A DNA stretch of 64,000 bases from Clostridiaceae bacterium HFYG-1003 (GTDB taxonomy: Bacteria; Bacillota; Clostridia; Clostridiales; Clostridiaceae), in contig CP102060.1 of assembly GCA_024579835.1 (NCBI GenBank), positions 3,137,558-3,201,557 on the forward strand, written 5' to 3'. Under the pieces are notes generated by a model that was given only the letters and a program-made list of their open reading frames with translations, was not told the origin of the DNA and did not search any database. Positions 35,131-44,672 of this stretch are shown in pieces (position 1 is the first letter of the stretch; each line of letters starts with the position of its first letter). A program made the position numbers and the translations under genes.

Positions 35131-35997
35131 ATGAAAAAATCAAGAGTTTTAGTTTTATTAGCGTTATTATTAGCCATTATTTCAACCTTCTTTTTATACC
35201 AATATATAGAAGGATTGAGAAAACAACCTGAAGTTCAAGTGAAATATGGAAATGTGGTTGTCGCGTTGACCGATATACCTCAGCATACCAAAATTACCGA
35301 AGCAATGCTGGAATTAAAAAGTGTGCCAGAAGAAGCCATCCATAAGGATGCTGTCAAGGCTGTGGCTGATATTGTTGGATTAACTACCAAAATGGATATT
35401 CTTTCTGGGGAGCAGGTGTTCAAGTCGAAGGTTGCTTCCAAGGAGGAAAAGACAGGGCTTTCTTATCAAATCCCAGAGAATATGAGAGCAATTGTTGTTC
35501 CAACCAGCGAAGTGAGTGGACTGGCTGGATATCTGGTAGCCGGAGACCGGGTTGATATACTGGTTAACTATACAGATCGGCCCGGGCCTGGAACACCACC
35601 TGCTTTAACGACGGCTCCGGCGACACAGACACCGATCACAACGCCTGGAACAACAACTGCTGTCACAACTCCAGTGACTACAACAGCTCCTGCAACAAGA
35701 CCTGCAGCTACATCAGCGCCCATCGAGGGCTATGTAGAAACGATTACCCAATTCCAGAATATTGAAGTCCTGGCAATAGGGATCAAGCCAACATTGGATG
35801 AAAACGGGAAACTGGTTGAGAATACAGGTGTACCCACTTCCGTCACCTTGCTTGTGACTCCACAGCAGGCGGAGGTTATGTCATATATGCTTAACAGTGG
35901 ATCATTCCAAATGACGTTACGGAATCCAGTTGATGGATTGAAAGTTCCGTTGGATCATTTTGGAACAGATAATTTTGATGACTGGAGGAATCGGTAA
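35131..35997 (+). CDS. cpaB: Flp pilus assembly protein CpaB/RcpC
   Basis: A 288-residue protein with one N-terminal membrane anchor (about 5-25), an SAF domain (about 38-105; VVVALTDIPQHTKI) and the RcpC/CpaB domain (MRAIVVPTSEVSGLAGYLVAGDRVDIL). A Thr/Pro/Ala-rich linker of about 50 residues splits the C-terminal domain and may be a flexible or glycosylated spacer. An alternative ATG lies 15 bp upstream. The stop overlaps the next start (TAATG). Confidence 0.87.
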   Translation: MKKSRVLVLLALLLAIISTFFLYQYIEGLRKQPEVQVKYGNVVVALTDIPQHTKITEAMLELKSVPEEAIHKDAVKAVADIVGLTTKMDILSGEQVFKSKVASKEEKTGLSYQIPENMRAIVVPTSEVSGLAGYLVAGDRVDILVNYTDRPGPGTPPALTTAPATQTPITTPGTTTAVTTPVTTTAPATRPAATSAPIEGYVETITQFQNIEVLAIGIKPTLDENGKLVENTGVPTSVTLLVTPQQAEVMSYMLNSGSFQMTLRNPVDGLKVPLDHFGTDNFDDWRNR

Positions 35998-37169
35998 TGG
36001 ATATCATTAAACTACAAATACTTACCGATCAGCCGGATTTAAGGGCAGAACTGGTTGAAAAACTGAAAGTAATAGAGTATTTAAAAGTTGAAAAGCCAGT
36101 TCACTTTCAGGGAGATTTAAAAGAATCCTTTAGTACAGATACCTCTGATGTAGTGCTTATTTCAGAACACTACCTTGGAGATGGATATCGCGCCAGTGAG
36201 ATTATCACAACGGAGTTCCCTTATAAGACGGTTATTTTGCTGGAAGACGAGCTATCCACTAGTAATGTCCGAAAAGCAGTTACATCAGGCGCTTCCGATA
36301 TCATTTCTCCCAACAGTACAACGGAAGAGCTGACAGAGGTTATCTATCAGGCTCACATGCAGCACCTGAAAAAACAGGATATGCTATTAGTTAGCAAGAA
36401 GCAAAAATCAAACCTGGAAGGTAAAATCTATACGGTTTTCTCTACCAAGGGTGGCACAGGAAAAACCTTTGTATCTACAAATTTAGCGGTGGCATTGGCA
36501 AAACAGACTGGCAAGAAGGTCGTTCTGTTTGACCTTGACTTGGACTACGGTGGAGATTCCATCGCATTGAATACTCCAGTTAAATATTCAATGGCGAACG
36601 TGATCAATGAGATTCGAAACATTGATGAAGATTTAATGGACGGATTCCTTTTAACTCATGAAAGTGGTGTAAGAATCCTGGCTGCAAACCCTGAACCTAG
36701 CTTTAATGAATATGTTAACTCAGATCATATTGAATTAATCCTGCGGACACTCCAATCATCATTTGATTACGTTGTTGTGGATATGCCAGGTCGCTTCATG
36801 GAAACAGTAAATCCAGCATTTTCTATGGCGGATGCAGTTCTTCTGATTACAACTCCAGAAGTATTGACATTGAAAAACATCAAAGCTTCACTCCTGGTAT
36901 TCAAGGAGTTGAATTACCCAGTCAGTAAATTGCGGATCATACTCAATAAAGCTTCAAACTTGGGAATCAACCGGAAAGATGTTGAAGCCACATTAGGAAG
37001 TGAGATTTTCAGCGAAATACCAGAAGACATCAAGGGGGCACGTAATTCCCAGAACCAGGGCGTGCCATACGTGACAGCATTTCCTAGAAGTTCCACAACG
37101 GCGGGATTTACTAAGCTAATTTCTGCCCTGACGAATTCGCAGGAAAAAGCAAAAAATAGGTGGTGGTAA
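35997..37169 (+). CDS. cpaE: TadZ/CpaE-type pilus localisation ATPase
   Basis: A 390-residue protein. The N-terminal receiver-like domain (about 1-125) lacks the standard phosphorylation Asp pattern. The MinD/ParA-type ATPase domain begins with the deviant Walker A KGGTGKT (about 151-157). It polarises or anchors the pilus machine. It overlaps the cpaB stop by 1 bp and is followed by tadA after 3 bp. Confidence 0.88.
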   Translation: MDIIKLQILTDQPDLRAELVEKLKVIEYLKVEKPVHFQGDLKESFSTDTSDVVLISEHYLGDGYRASEIITTEFPYKTVILLEDELSTSNVRKAVTSGASDIISPNSTTEELTEVIYQAHMQHLKKQDMLLVSKKQKSNLEGKIYTVFSTKGGTGKTFVSTNLAVALAKQTGKKVVLFDLDLDYGGDSIALNTPVKYSMANVINEIRNIDEDLMDGFLLTHESGVRILAANPEPSFNEYVNSDHIELILRTLQSSFDYVVVDMPGRFMETVNPAFSMADAVLLITTPEVLTLKNIKASLLVFKELNYPVSKLRIILNKASNLGINRKDVEATLGSEIFSEIPEDIKGARNSQNQGVPYVTAFPRSSTTAGFTKLISALTNSQEKAKNRWW

Positions 37170-37172
37170 TTC

Positions 37173-38534
37173 ATGGCCATTCAGCCATTCAACTTTGGAA
37201 TGTCAAAAAGCTCGACCAATGAAGATTCAGCAGTTAGCCCTGAAAAAAGTCAGGACTTTGATTCCATCGCAGTGGAAGTGTTAAATACCCTGATCGATAA
37301 TTTACAAGTTATGCCTGAAAAAGATGACGAAGAAGCTCGGAAGCAGATCTCAAAAATGATCCATGAAGAGATTAAGAACAGTCTTTTGAAGAATAAGAAG
37401 AACCTATCCTCTTCTGATAAGCAGGCGGTTCATGATCAGATTATGGATGAAATCTTTGGGTATGGTCCAATCACAAAGCTATTGGATGATCCAACCATTA
37501 CCGAGGTCATGGTCAATGGACCGTATCAGGTCTATGTTGAAAAAAGCGGAAAGATTCATCCAGTGGACGTTAAATTCCGGGATGACCGTCATGTATTTCA
37601 TACGATTGACAAAATCATTGCGCCTTTAGGAAGAAGAGTCGATGAAAGCTCACCCATGGTCGATGGTCGTCTTCCGGATGGGTCTCGTGTAAATGTAATT
37701 ATTCCTCCCTTGGCAATTACGGGTCCGACGATCACGATCCGAAAATTCGCGGCCAGTCCGTATACTTTGGATGACTTAATCACGTTTGGTACAGTCAGCC
37801 TGGAGATGGCATCATTTTTCCGCTCCAGTGTCAGAGGTCGGATGAATATTATCGTTTCGGGAGGAACCGGCAGTGGTAAAACCACATTGCTTAACGTCCT
37901 ATCCAGTTTTATTCCTCATGATGAGCGCATTGTTACGATAGAAGATGCAGCCGAGCTTCAGCTTCAACAGGACCATGTCATCTCTTTGGAATCCAGACCT
38001 GCTAACATTGAGGGAAAGGGTAAAATCACAATTCGGGATCTGGTGGTCAATACCCTTCGTATGAGACCTGATCGAATTATCGTTGGTGAGGTTCGTAGTG
38101 TTGAAACATTAGATATGCTTCAGGCAATGAACACCGGCCATGATGGATCGATCACTACGATCCACGCTAATACACCGAGAGACAGTCTGGCTCGTATGGA
38201 AACGATGATTCATATGAGTGGAGTGGAATTGCCATCACGCGCTATACGGGAGCAAATCGCCTCTGCTATCAATCTGATTATCCAGGTTTCACGTTTTCCG
38301 GATGGTTCCAGAAAGATCTCGAAAGTATCTGAGATAACGGGTATGGAAGGCGAGACGATCACAATGCAGGATATATTCATTTATCAGCAAGACGGTTATG
38401 ATCTAAAGGGGAGAGTTGTCGGGCGGCATGTGCCGACTGGAGTGGTTCCAACTTATTTGGAGCGTTTGAAAACCTATGGTGAGAATCTGCTTCCTTCTCT
38501 GTTCAAACCGGTGAGTCAACGGGAAGGTTTTTAA
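37173..38534 (+). CDS. tadA: Flp pilus assembly ATPase TadA/CpaF
   Basis: A 453-residue secretion ATPase that powers pilus polymerisation. Motifs: Walker A GGTGSGKTT (about 230), an Asp-box/Walker B region with RPDRIIVGEVR (about 303-313), and a His box at TGHDGSITTIHAN (about 323-335). ATG has ggtggtaattc upstream. It belongs to the tight cpaE-tadA-tadB-tadC block. Confidence 0.94.
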   Translation: MAIQPFNFGMSKSSTNEDSAVSPEKSQDFDSIAVEVLNTLIDNLQVMPEKDDEEARKQISKMIHEEIKNSLLKNKKNLSSSDKQAVHDQIMDEIFGYGPITKLLDDPTITEVMVNGPYQVYVEKSGKIHPVDVKFRDDRHVFHTIDKIIAPLGRRVDESSPMVDGRLPDGSRVNVIIPPLAITGPTITIRKFAASPYTLDDLITFGTVSLEMASFFRSSVRGRMNIIVSGGTGSGKTTLLNVLSSFIPHDERIVTIEDAAELQLQQDHVISLESRPANIEGKGKITIRDLVVNTLRMRPDRIIVGEVRSVETLDMLQAMNTGHDGSITTIHANTPRDSLARMETMIHMSGVELPSRAIREQIASAINLIIQVSRFPDGSRKISKVSEITGMEGETITMQDIFIYQQDGYDLKGRVVGRHVPTGVVPTYLERLKTYGENLLPSLFKPVSQREGF

Positions 38535-38545
38535 GGAGGCATCAA

Positions 38546-39505
38546 ATGAAGTACCTGACATATGCTCTATTGGGCCTCACGCTGTTCCTATTGTTTTTTG
38601 GCGTTTTATTCCTGATTATGCGTCGTCGATATCACATTCATCAAAGACTGACAGATATTCAGGTGATTGAAGCTGATTCGGAAAATCTGACTGAGTCAAT
38701 TCAATTAACAGGAAGAACAAAAGAGGAGTCTCCACTTTTTTATTTCCCATTGCTCGGATCCTATTTGAAAAAGTCCTATGAGCAAATGACACAGGCCCAC
38801 TTATTCCTAAAAGCATCAGAGTTTTTGCTCATTTCCTTGCTGGTTGCATTCGTCTTCTTGCTTGTTACGTTTGCATTAACTGGTAATCTGGCAGTATCTA
38901 TTCTGCCCGCCGTGCTGGGGTTCTATTTGCCAAAACTTTACATCTCAAGCAGCCAGGAGAAACGAAAAAAACAGCTGAATAATCAACTGCCAGAATTTTT
39001 GAACATACTGTCGAACGCACTTCGTGCTGGATTAAGCTTTAACCAGGCGATTGCTACCGCAGGAGATGAGATGGCAGATCCGATCCGGTGGGAGTTCCAG
39101 AAGGTGATGAGAGATAACAGTCTTGGCCGTCCCATGGAAGAGGCACTTCAAGAGCTTTCGGTTCGAACGGGTGATGAAGATATCGATATGCTTGTATCAG
39201 CGATCATTATTCAACGGCAGGTCGGTGGCAATATGTCGGAAGTCCTGGATATGATTGCCAATACCATTCGGGAACGAGTGAAATTGAAAGGTGAAATTCG
39301 AACCATGTCTGCCCAGAATAAAATGTCAGCCATCATTATTGGAGTACTTCCAATTGCTATAGGAGGAATCCTATCCATCTTGAATCCTGGATATATTACA
39401 CCTCTCTTTACGGAACCATTAGGTCAAGTTTTGATAATTGGAGCAGGCTTTATGATGATCATGGGAGTAATCTTCTTGAAAAAAATTACAACATTGGAGG
39501 TGTAA
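38546..39505 (+). CDS. tadB: Flp pilus assembly membrane protein TadB
   Basis: A 319-residue type II secretion F-domain protein. One N-terminal helix, two central helices, then the T2SSF domain (about 155-280; LPEFLNILSNALRAGLSF) and C-terminal helices. With TadC it forms the inner-membrane platform on which TadA acts. ATG is 8 bp after aaggaggc. Confidence 0.9.
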   Translation: MKYLTYALLGLTLFLLFFGVLFLIMRRRYHIHQRLTDIQVIEADSENLTESIQLTGRTKEESPLFYFPLLGSYLKKSYEQMTQAHLFLKASEFLLISLLVAFVFLLVTFALTGNLAVSILPAVLGFYLPKLYISSSQEKRKKQLNNQLPEFLNILSNALRAGLSFNQAIATAGDEMADPIRWEFQKVMRDNSLGRPMEEALQELSVRTGDEDIDMLVSAIIIQRQVGGNMSEVLDMIANTIRERVKLKGEIRTMSAQNKMSAIIIGVLPIAIGGILSILNPGYITPLFTEPLGQVLIIGAGFMMIMGVIFLKKITTLEV

Positions 39506-39508
39506 GAG

Positions 39509-40420
39509 GTGAATTATTTTGTATACCTTCTTGTTGTACTCACGATTTTCGTTCTGACCTTTCTCATCTTAGTAGCAGTTACATCTTCCTCCCGAGCGGT
39601 CCGACAACGACTCTATGATGTCAGATCAATGGAAGTCCAGGAAGAGGATGAGATGAAGAAGCCGTTTTCAGAGCGTGCCCTTCTTCCCATCTATAATTCA
39701 ATTGCTAATTTTCTTGATCGCTTTACACCAAAGAATATCGCCGAGAATTACCAGGAAGTACTGCTACAGGCAGGACTGGCAGAACGGTTCACCCCAGTTC
39801 GGATCCTGATAAATCAAATTTTGTTTGGTTTGACAGTATTACTATTGATGGTTTTGGTTTTCCAGTTTTCTGGAATGCCAATCAATTGGCTAATTCTCAT
39901 ATTAGTGACCGCCATTGCCCTTATTCTCCCCCTTTCCTATTTCAGAGGGAAGGCTCAAACAAGACAAAAGTTGATCAAGAACTCCTTACCGGATATTCTC
40001 GACATGCTTTATATCAGTGTGGAAGCTGGCCTAAGCTTTGATGCGGCCATGAAGAAAACAGCCAGCAAAATGAAGGGGCCTTTGAGCCAGGAAATCACCA
40101 GAGCGATGGATGACATCACAAAGGGGCGGGAGCGTGAAGAAGCACTTCGTTCCATTGGAATCCGAACTCAGGTGGAAGATGTGTCGAGTTTTATAACTGC
40201 GGTAATTCAGTCGGAACTGCTGGGAGCGAATATTGCGAATATGCTTCGAATTCAGTCCCGAGTAATGCGAGAAAAACGGAGACAAAGAGCTGAAGAAGCA
40301 GCGGCGAAAATGCCGTTGAAAATGTTGTTTCCAATGATTTTTCTTCTCTTTCCAGCCTTATTTATCGTTATTCTGGGCCCCGCCCTGATCAGTATTTTTA
40401 ATACTTTCCTTGGCATGTAA
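39509..40420 (+). CDS. tadC: Flp pilus assembly membrane protein TadC
   Basis: A 303-residue T2SSF-domain partner of TadB. Conserved core: LPDILDMLYISVEAGLSFDAA (split over about 156-176), then ending in a hydrophobic helix pair. The start is GTG, 3 bp after tadB, with ggaggtgtaagag overlapping the tadB stop. Confidence 0.9.
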   Translation: MNYFVYLLVVLTIFVLTFLILVAVTSSSRAVRQRLYDVRSMEVQEEDEMKKPFSERALLPIYNSIANFLDRFTPKNIAENYQEVLLQAGLAERFTPVRILINQILFGLTVLLLMVLVFQFSGMPINWLILILVTAIALILPLSYFRGKAQTRQKLIKNSLPDILDMLYISVEAGLSFDAAMKKTASKMKGPLSQEITRAMDDITKGREREEALRSIGIRTQVEDVSSFITAVIQSELLGANIANMLRIQSRVMREKRRQRAEEAAAKMPLKMLFPMIFLLFPALFIVILGPALISIFNTFLGM

Positions 40421-40468
40421 GGTATGGCATAATCTTTCCAGAGAAATAAAAAAACGGAAGACAAACGA

Positions 40469-42787
40469 GTGATGCCTATGAAAAAGATACTTTATCTCAC
40501 AATCCTGGTATTTATAAGCTGCCTGATCCCACATCAGGGATTTGCGGCTGAAACGGTGGTCTCGGATCGAGTCGCTGTTGCGCTGGTCCTTGATAATTCA
40601 GGGAGCATGAAAAATTCAGATCCGCTGAATAATCGGTTTGCTGCGGCTAAAATGGTCGTGGATTTATTAACTGAGTCTGATTTTCTGAGCGTCTCGACGT
40701 TTAGTGATGACGCCGTTAATCTGATTCCAATGACAGAATTAAAGGGAAACCAGGATCACCTGGTGGAGGCAGCATTCAACTTTATTCCAGCTCCGACTGG
40801 TTATACGGATTATCAAAAGGCCTTAAAGCTGGCAGAAGAGAATCTGGATCAGATAACTGATCCGTCGGTTCGTCGGTTCATTTTGTTCTTGACGGACGGA
40901 AAGCCGGAGCTGCGGGATAAAAAAGCAGATATGAATCTGTATTTTAACCAGCTGACTAGTAAGGTTCAGGAAATCGGGAATAAGAATTATCCAATCTACA
41001 CCGTTGGCTTTGGGGAATCGGATCAACAGATCCTGAAGCAAATCTCTGCCAACAGCCGAGGGGCCACTTTAGTAGGAAACAGCAGTTCCCTGGCTCCCAG
41101 TTTCTTTGAGATTCTTCGTAATTTCAAGAACCGGTTTGTTCTTGTTGATGAAGAGGTAAACGGAGAAAAAGAATATTCCTTCGTCGTTGATGAATACACC
41201 AGCAGGGTAGCAATTCTTGTTCAAGATAATACCAAGGCTGGTCAGTTCTCCATTATTGGAGAAGATAATAAAATTGTCGAACCGGATTTGCGGACGGATG
41301 ATATTCAATTATTCAACCTGAATGAAAACCTTCAGAACAAATCAAAGACCTATCGCCTGACAGGCAACTGGAAAGGGAAGGTCCAGGCAGTCCGTGATAC
41401 GAAAACCAAGCTCTGGATCACCGAGCCTCTATCCAATGCTCAGGTACCCTATGAGCAGCAGTTAACTGCTAAGATTACTCAAACGGGAGCAGTAGGTGAA
41501 ACAGGTCAGCTGGAAGCAAAGATCATCCAGAATGGCAAAGCGTTAAATCTTCCCATTGAGATCAAAAAGAACGGATTGGAATACGAACTCCTCATCGGGA
41601 AGTTCCCGCAAACCGGAATTTACGATCTTCAGGTGTCTTTAGTCAGCCAAAATCAACTGGTTGCCAAATCAACCGTTTCTTTTGAAATTAAGAATATACC
41701 GGTATTAAGATCCAGTTTGACAGAACAGCCGCCGGTCTGGATCAAGGGAGAATACGTCAAAGTAACTGCTTCGCTGCTGCGTAATGGGAACCTGGTCAGA
41801 AACAACCTGGATGAGGTCGAAATTGCCATTCAGCTCAATCAGGAAAATAGTCAGCAAATCCTTCTCCTGAAGGATGATGGGTCATCCTCTTCCGGGGACA
41901 TCATAAAGGGTGATAAAATCTACTCTGGTTGGGCGTCGGCTAATCTGACCGGACCGCTTACATATTCTCTCAGTGCTCGTGGAGTCTATCTGGGCGACAC
42001 CTTCTTCACGGGAGGTGAACCCATACAGACCAACGTCTTGCAGCCGGGATCCTTGAAAGTCAATTTCCCAAATGGTGCGGTTGTTCAAGATGGTACCGTG
42101 AGTGCAGAAATCGAGATCATCAACCAATCTGATTATCCGGAGACTGTTACCGCCCTTATTTTGGATCAGGAAGCAACCCCGGCGGTTACCGTGGAACCGG
42201 GAGCTACTGTGCGGCAGGTCATGAAATGGGCAGCCAAAACCTCGGATCCCAGAGCCGACATCAAGCTGGTTACTGCCCATGAAGTTACAAAACTGGAACG
42301 TTTCCTTACACTGGACATCAAGACGGCTGAAACTCCGAAGGATAACACTCTGCTTTATATTTTGATCGGAGCGAGTGTGCTGGCACTCGTTGGTTTATTG
42401 ATATTCTGGAAGAAAAGACCAAAGAAGGTCAGGCCGGATCTGCTGAAAGGAACTCTGGTTTACGAGAAGGATGGAACCGAAAACTCCATTCATCTTTCAG
42501 GAAATCAGATGGACATCTCGATCGGTCAGGATCCGTTGAGTGAAATACACATACCGGCAAAGGGAACTTCCTTTACATTTACGGTTTACCCGATTCGAAC
42601 AGATGCTGACTCTGCGGTCATTGAAGTTCGATGCGCACCCCCGGGAATGATGAAAGCGGAAGGGAAACTGGCTACAACGGGAATTTTCTCACCTGGCGAC
42701 AGTTTCGAGATTGAAGGCTATCAGATCCATTTTGAAATTGTTGACGGAAAATCCACCGGACAGAATGTATTGGAAGGAAGACTATGA
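40469..42787 (+). CDS. Membrane-anchored von Willebrand factor A protein with C-terminal FHA-like domain
   Basis: A 772-residue protein. Signal peptide (about 5-27) and vWA domain (about 35-215) with a complete MIDAS start DNSGSM. Several beta-rich, immunoglobulin-like extracellular domains follow (about 300-620). One membrane helix is near residues 630-650, then a basic stop and a cytoplasmic domain (about 665-772). That domain has an SIGQDPLSEIHIP-like core, resembling an FHA fold. Starts GTG 40469, ATG 40472 and ATG 40478 are all possible. Likely an adhesin or sensor linked to the pilus; its role is inferred from position. No secretin or TadD is present, as expected for a monoderm. Confidence 0.72.
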   Translation: MMPMKKILYLTILVFISCLIPHQGFAAETVVSDRVAVALVLDNSGSMKNSDPLNNRFAAAKMVVDLLTESDFLSVSTFSDDAVNLIPMTELKGNQDHLVEAAFNFIPAPTGYTDYQKALKLAEENLDQITDPSVRRFILFLTDGKPELRDKKADMNLYFNQLTSKVQEIGNKNYPIYTVGFGESDQQILKQISANSRGATLVGNSSSLAPSFFEILRNFKNRFVLVDEEVNGEKEYSFVVDEYTSRVAILVQDNTKAGQFSIIGEDNKIVEPDLRTDDIQLFNLNENLQNKSKTYRLTGNWKGKVQAVRDTKTKLWITEPLSNAQVPYEQQLTAKITQTGAVGETGQLEAKIIQNGKALNLPIEIKKNGLEYELLIGKFPQTGIYDLQVSLVSQNQLVAKSTVSFEIKNIPVLRSSLTEQPPVWIKGEYVKVTASLLRNGNLVRNNLDEVEIAIQLNQENSQQILLLKDDGSSSSGDIIKGDKIYSGWASANLTGPLTYSLSARGVYLGDTFFTGGEPIQTNVLQPGSLKVNFPNGAVVQDGTVSAEIEIINQSDYPETVTALILDQEATPAVTVEPGATVRQVMKWAAKTSDPRADIKLVTAHEVTKLERFLTLDIKTAETPKDNTLLYILIGASVLALVGLLIFWKKRPKKVRPDLLKGTLVYEKDGTENSIHLSGNQMDISIGQDPLSEIHIPAKGTSFTFTVYPIRTDADSAVIEVRCAPPGMMKAEGKLATTGIFSPGDSFEIEGYQIHFEIVDGKSTGQNVLEGRL

Positions 42788-43146
42788 AGCAAACGAGACA
42801 ACTAATGAATCCTGCCAGCGGCTCCGTAGTACTCCGGAACCTGAAAACAGCCGACTCTTTTCTTGAACGCTTTCGCGGACTCATGGGAAAAACGCTGAGT
42901 CCCGGTGAGGGACTATGGATCACCCCATGCAACAGCATCCATTGTTTTTTCATGAAAATTCCAATTGATGTTTTGTTCCTGAATAAAAATATGGAGATCA
43001 TTCATCGAATCGATGCCATGAAACCATGGACCATCAGTCCGATCGTAAAAGGTGCAAACTCAGTCATTGAAGCATCTGCCGGAACATTTCAAGAGCTGAA
43101 TGTGGGAGACAAGGTTCAAGTTGCGTCTTTGGCTCCTGAAATCTGA
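42784..43146 (+). CDS. DUF192 family protein
   Basis: A 120-residue protein of the DUF192 family: FLERFRGLMGK (about 26-36) and GLWITPCNSIHCFFMKIPIDVLFL are typical. No signal peptide is seen here, unlike many members. Its start overlaps the vWA stop (ATGA), so it is co-translated with it. Function unknown; DUF192 genes often sit near Tad loci. Confidence 0.82.
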   Translation: MKQTRQLMNPASGSVVLRNLKTADSFLERFRGLMGKTLSPGEGLWITPCNSIHCFFMKIPIDVLFLNKNMEIIHRIDAMKPWTISPIVKGANSVIEASAGTFQELNVGDKVQVASLAPEI

Positions 43147-43183
43147 TCCATTCCCGCACAATCAAATATCTTGCATCATGGAC

Positions 43184-43215
43184 AGGCTGCGTAAGGTAAT
43201 TCGACGCAGCCTTTG
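43184..43215 (+). terminator. Terminator-like hairpin after the DUF192 gene
   Basis: AGGCTGCGT / ACGCAGCCT with an 11-nt loop, followed by TTTGTG. The T-tract is weak. The remaining gap to 43476 holds a TTGACA at 43314-43319 with TAAAAT 14 bp further, a possible promoter for the next gene. Confidence 0.55.
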
Positions 43216-43476
43216 TGCACCTTTAAAAAAGCTTCTGCTTCATAACTTATTAACGATTTGAGACGAGCGATAATTCATGGGAAGTTTCTGATAACTTTAT
43301 GGAAACGAGGTAGTTGACACTCAAAATTTGTATTAAAATGTAATCAGTATAGAAGTGGAGTTCATAATGATTCGAAATGTTATACATTTCTGGACTTCTG
43401 GAATGTACCATATTCTCTTGATCAAACTCCTAGAGAATCAAGCAAATATAATTGAACACCCAAGGGGGTGAAGTAT

Positions 43477-44589
43477 ATGTTCAAAAAGTTATTTAGAGAA
43501 GAGTCAGGACAGGCATTACCATTCTTCGCGTTATTCCTGGTGGTACTTCTGGGGTTTGGCGCTCTGGTGGTTGACGGCGGAATGCTTTATGCCAAACGTG
43601 CAGATTTGCAGAAAGCCGCAGATGCTGCTGCGCTCGCCGGAGCCAGGGCATTGCCGGTCAAAGCAGACGCTGAAGCTGCCGCATTGCTGCTGGGATCAGA
43701 TAACGGAGCCCCGCAGGCTAACATCTTAGTGACAACACCCTATTTGGGAGACAGCAACAAAGTCGAAGTTATAACTTCTGACTTAGTGCCATCCACTTTT
43801 GCTCGAGTTCTGGGAATTAATCAAAGCACCGTAAAAGCTCGAGCTGTTGCCGAACGGATTAAAGCTGACGTCAAAGCTTTGAAGTACACTCTTTTCTCAG
43901 GAGAGGATGAGGTAACAGTAACCAGCAACAAGTTGACGATCGTTTACGGAGACGTTTATGGCAACGATGGAATTGATGCTTCCGGCGCAGAGATTAATGG
44001 TAGTGCGGTTATTAACACTGAAATCACCAATAAGACCCTGGATGTAGCGAAGGCAACGGAAAAAATCGGACCCGTGAAAGAAACGATTCCGGATCTCTGG
44101 TCTTCGGTTGAACCAATAGCACCTGTCACAACCAGAGCTGCTTTCAACCTGGCAGTGGATTATGACCCCATTTCAAAGACGGCAAAACTAAACAATGAAA
44201 TTGTCCGTTATGAAGAGCTACAGAATAAGAACACTTATAAAGTTCTGGATCTTCAGGGCGTTAAATTCACCGGAGTAGGGATCATATACAGTGCCGGTCC
44301 ACTGGACTTGGATGGCGGCGGACAAACCTCAGCCAGTGATTCTATCATTTTCTACAGCGGCGATACTTCGGATCAGGCGATCCATTTCACTGGATCAGGG
44401 CAGACATATACTGGTTATCTTTATGCCCCCAACGGCGGAATCCTGTTGTCCGGTGAGGGAGCCACCCTGTATGGACGAGCCATTGCCAAAGAAGAGGTTA
44501 AGTTCGCCGGCGGTAACGCCTCGATCAGCGGCGCAATCAGCGAAGAAGTCTTTAACATGCTGAAGTATCGGATTCGCCTCATCGACTAG
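43477..44589 (+). CDS. TadG-like pilus protein with beta-helix-like C-terminus
   Basis: A 370-residue protein. The N-terminal ESGQALPFFALFLVVLLGFGALVVDGG and the following AAADAAALAGA repeat are the TadE/G helix signature (about 8-55). The C-terminal half (about 140-360) has short repeated strands rich in Gly, Asn and Ser (DLDGGGQ, FTGSGQTYTG, LLSGEGATLYG), resembling polymer-forming beta-helices. ATG 43477 follows caagggggtg. Last gene of the Tad locus; it has its own candidate promoter and terminator. Confidence 0.78.
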   Translation: MFKKLFREESGQALPFFALFLVVLLGFGALVVDGGMLYAKRADLQKAADAAALAGARALPVKADAEAAALLLGSDNGAPQANILVTTPYLGDSNKVEVITSDLVPSTFARVLGINQSTVKARAVAERIKADVKALKYTLFSGEDEVTVTSNKLTIVYGDVYGNDGIDASGAEINGSAVINTEITNKTLDVAKATEKIGPVKETIPDLWSSVEPIAPVTTRAAFNLAVDYDPISKTAKLNNEIVRYEELQNKNTYKVLDLQGVKFTGVGIIYSAGPLDLDGGGQTSASDSIIFYSGDTSDQAIHFTGSGQTYTGYLYAPNGGILLSGEGATLYGRAIAKEEVKFAGGNASISGAISEEVFNMLKYRIRLID

Positions 44590-44610
44590 TGAAAAACAAC
44601 TAAAAAATGC

Positions 44611-44652
44611 AAAAGCCAGTCCCGGATCCATTGGATCCGGGACTGGCTTTCA
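44611..44652. terminator. Strong bidirectional terminator between TadG-like gene and wrbA
   Basis: AAAGCCAGTCCCGGATCC / GGATCCGGGACTGGCTTT, with a run of A's before and T's after. It serves both convergent genes. Confidence 0.92.
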
Positions 44653-44672
44653 CTATTATGTAGACCGAATAA

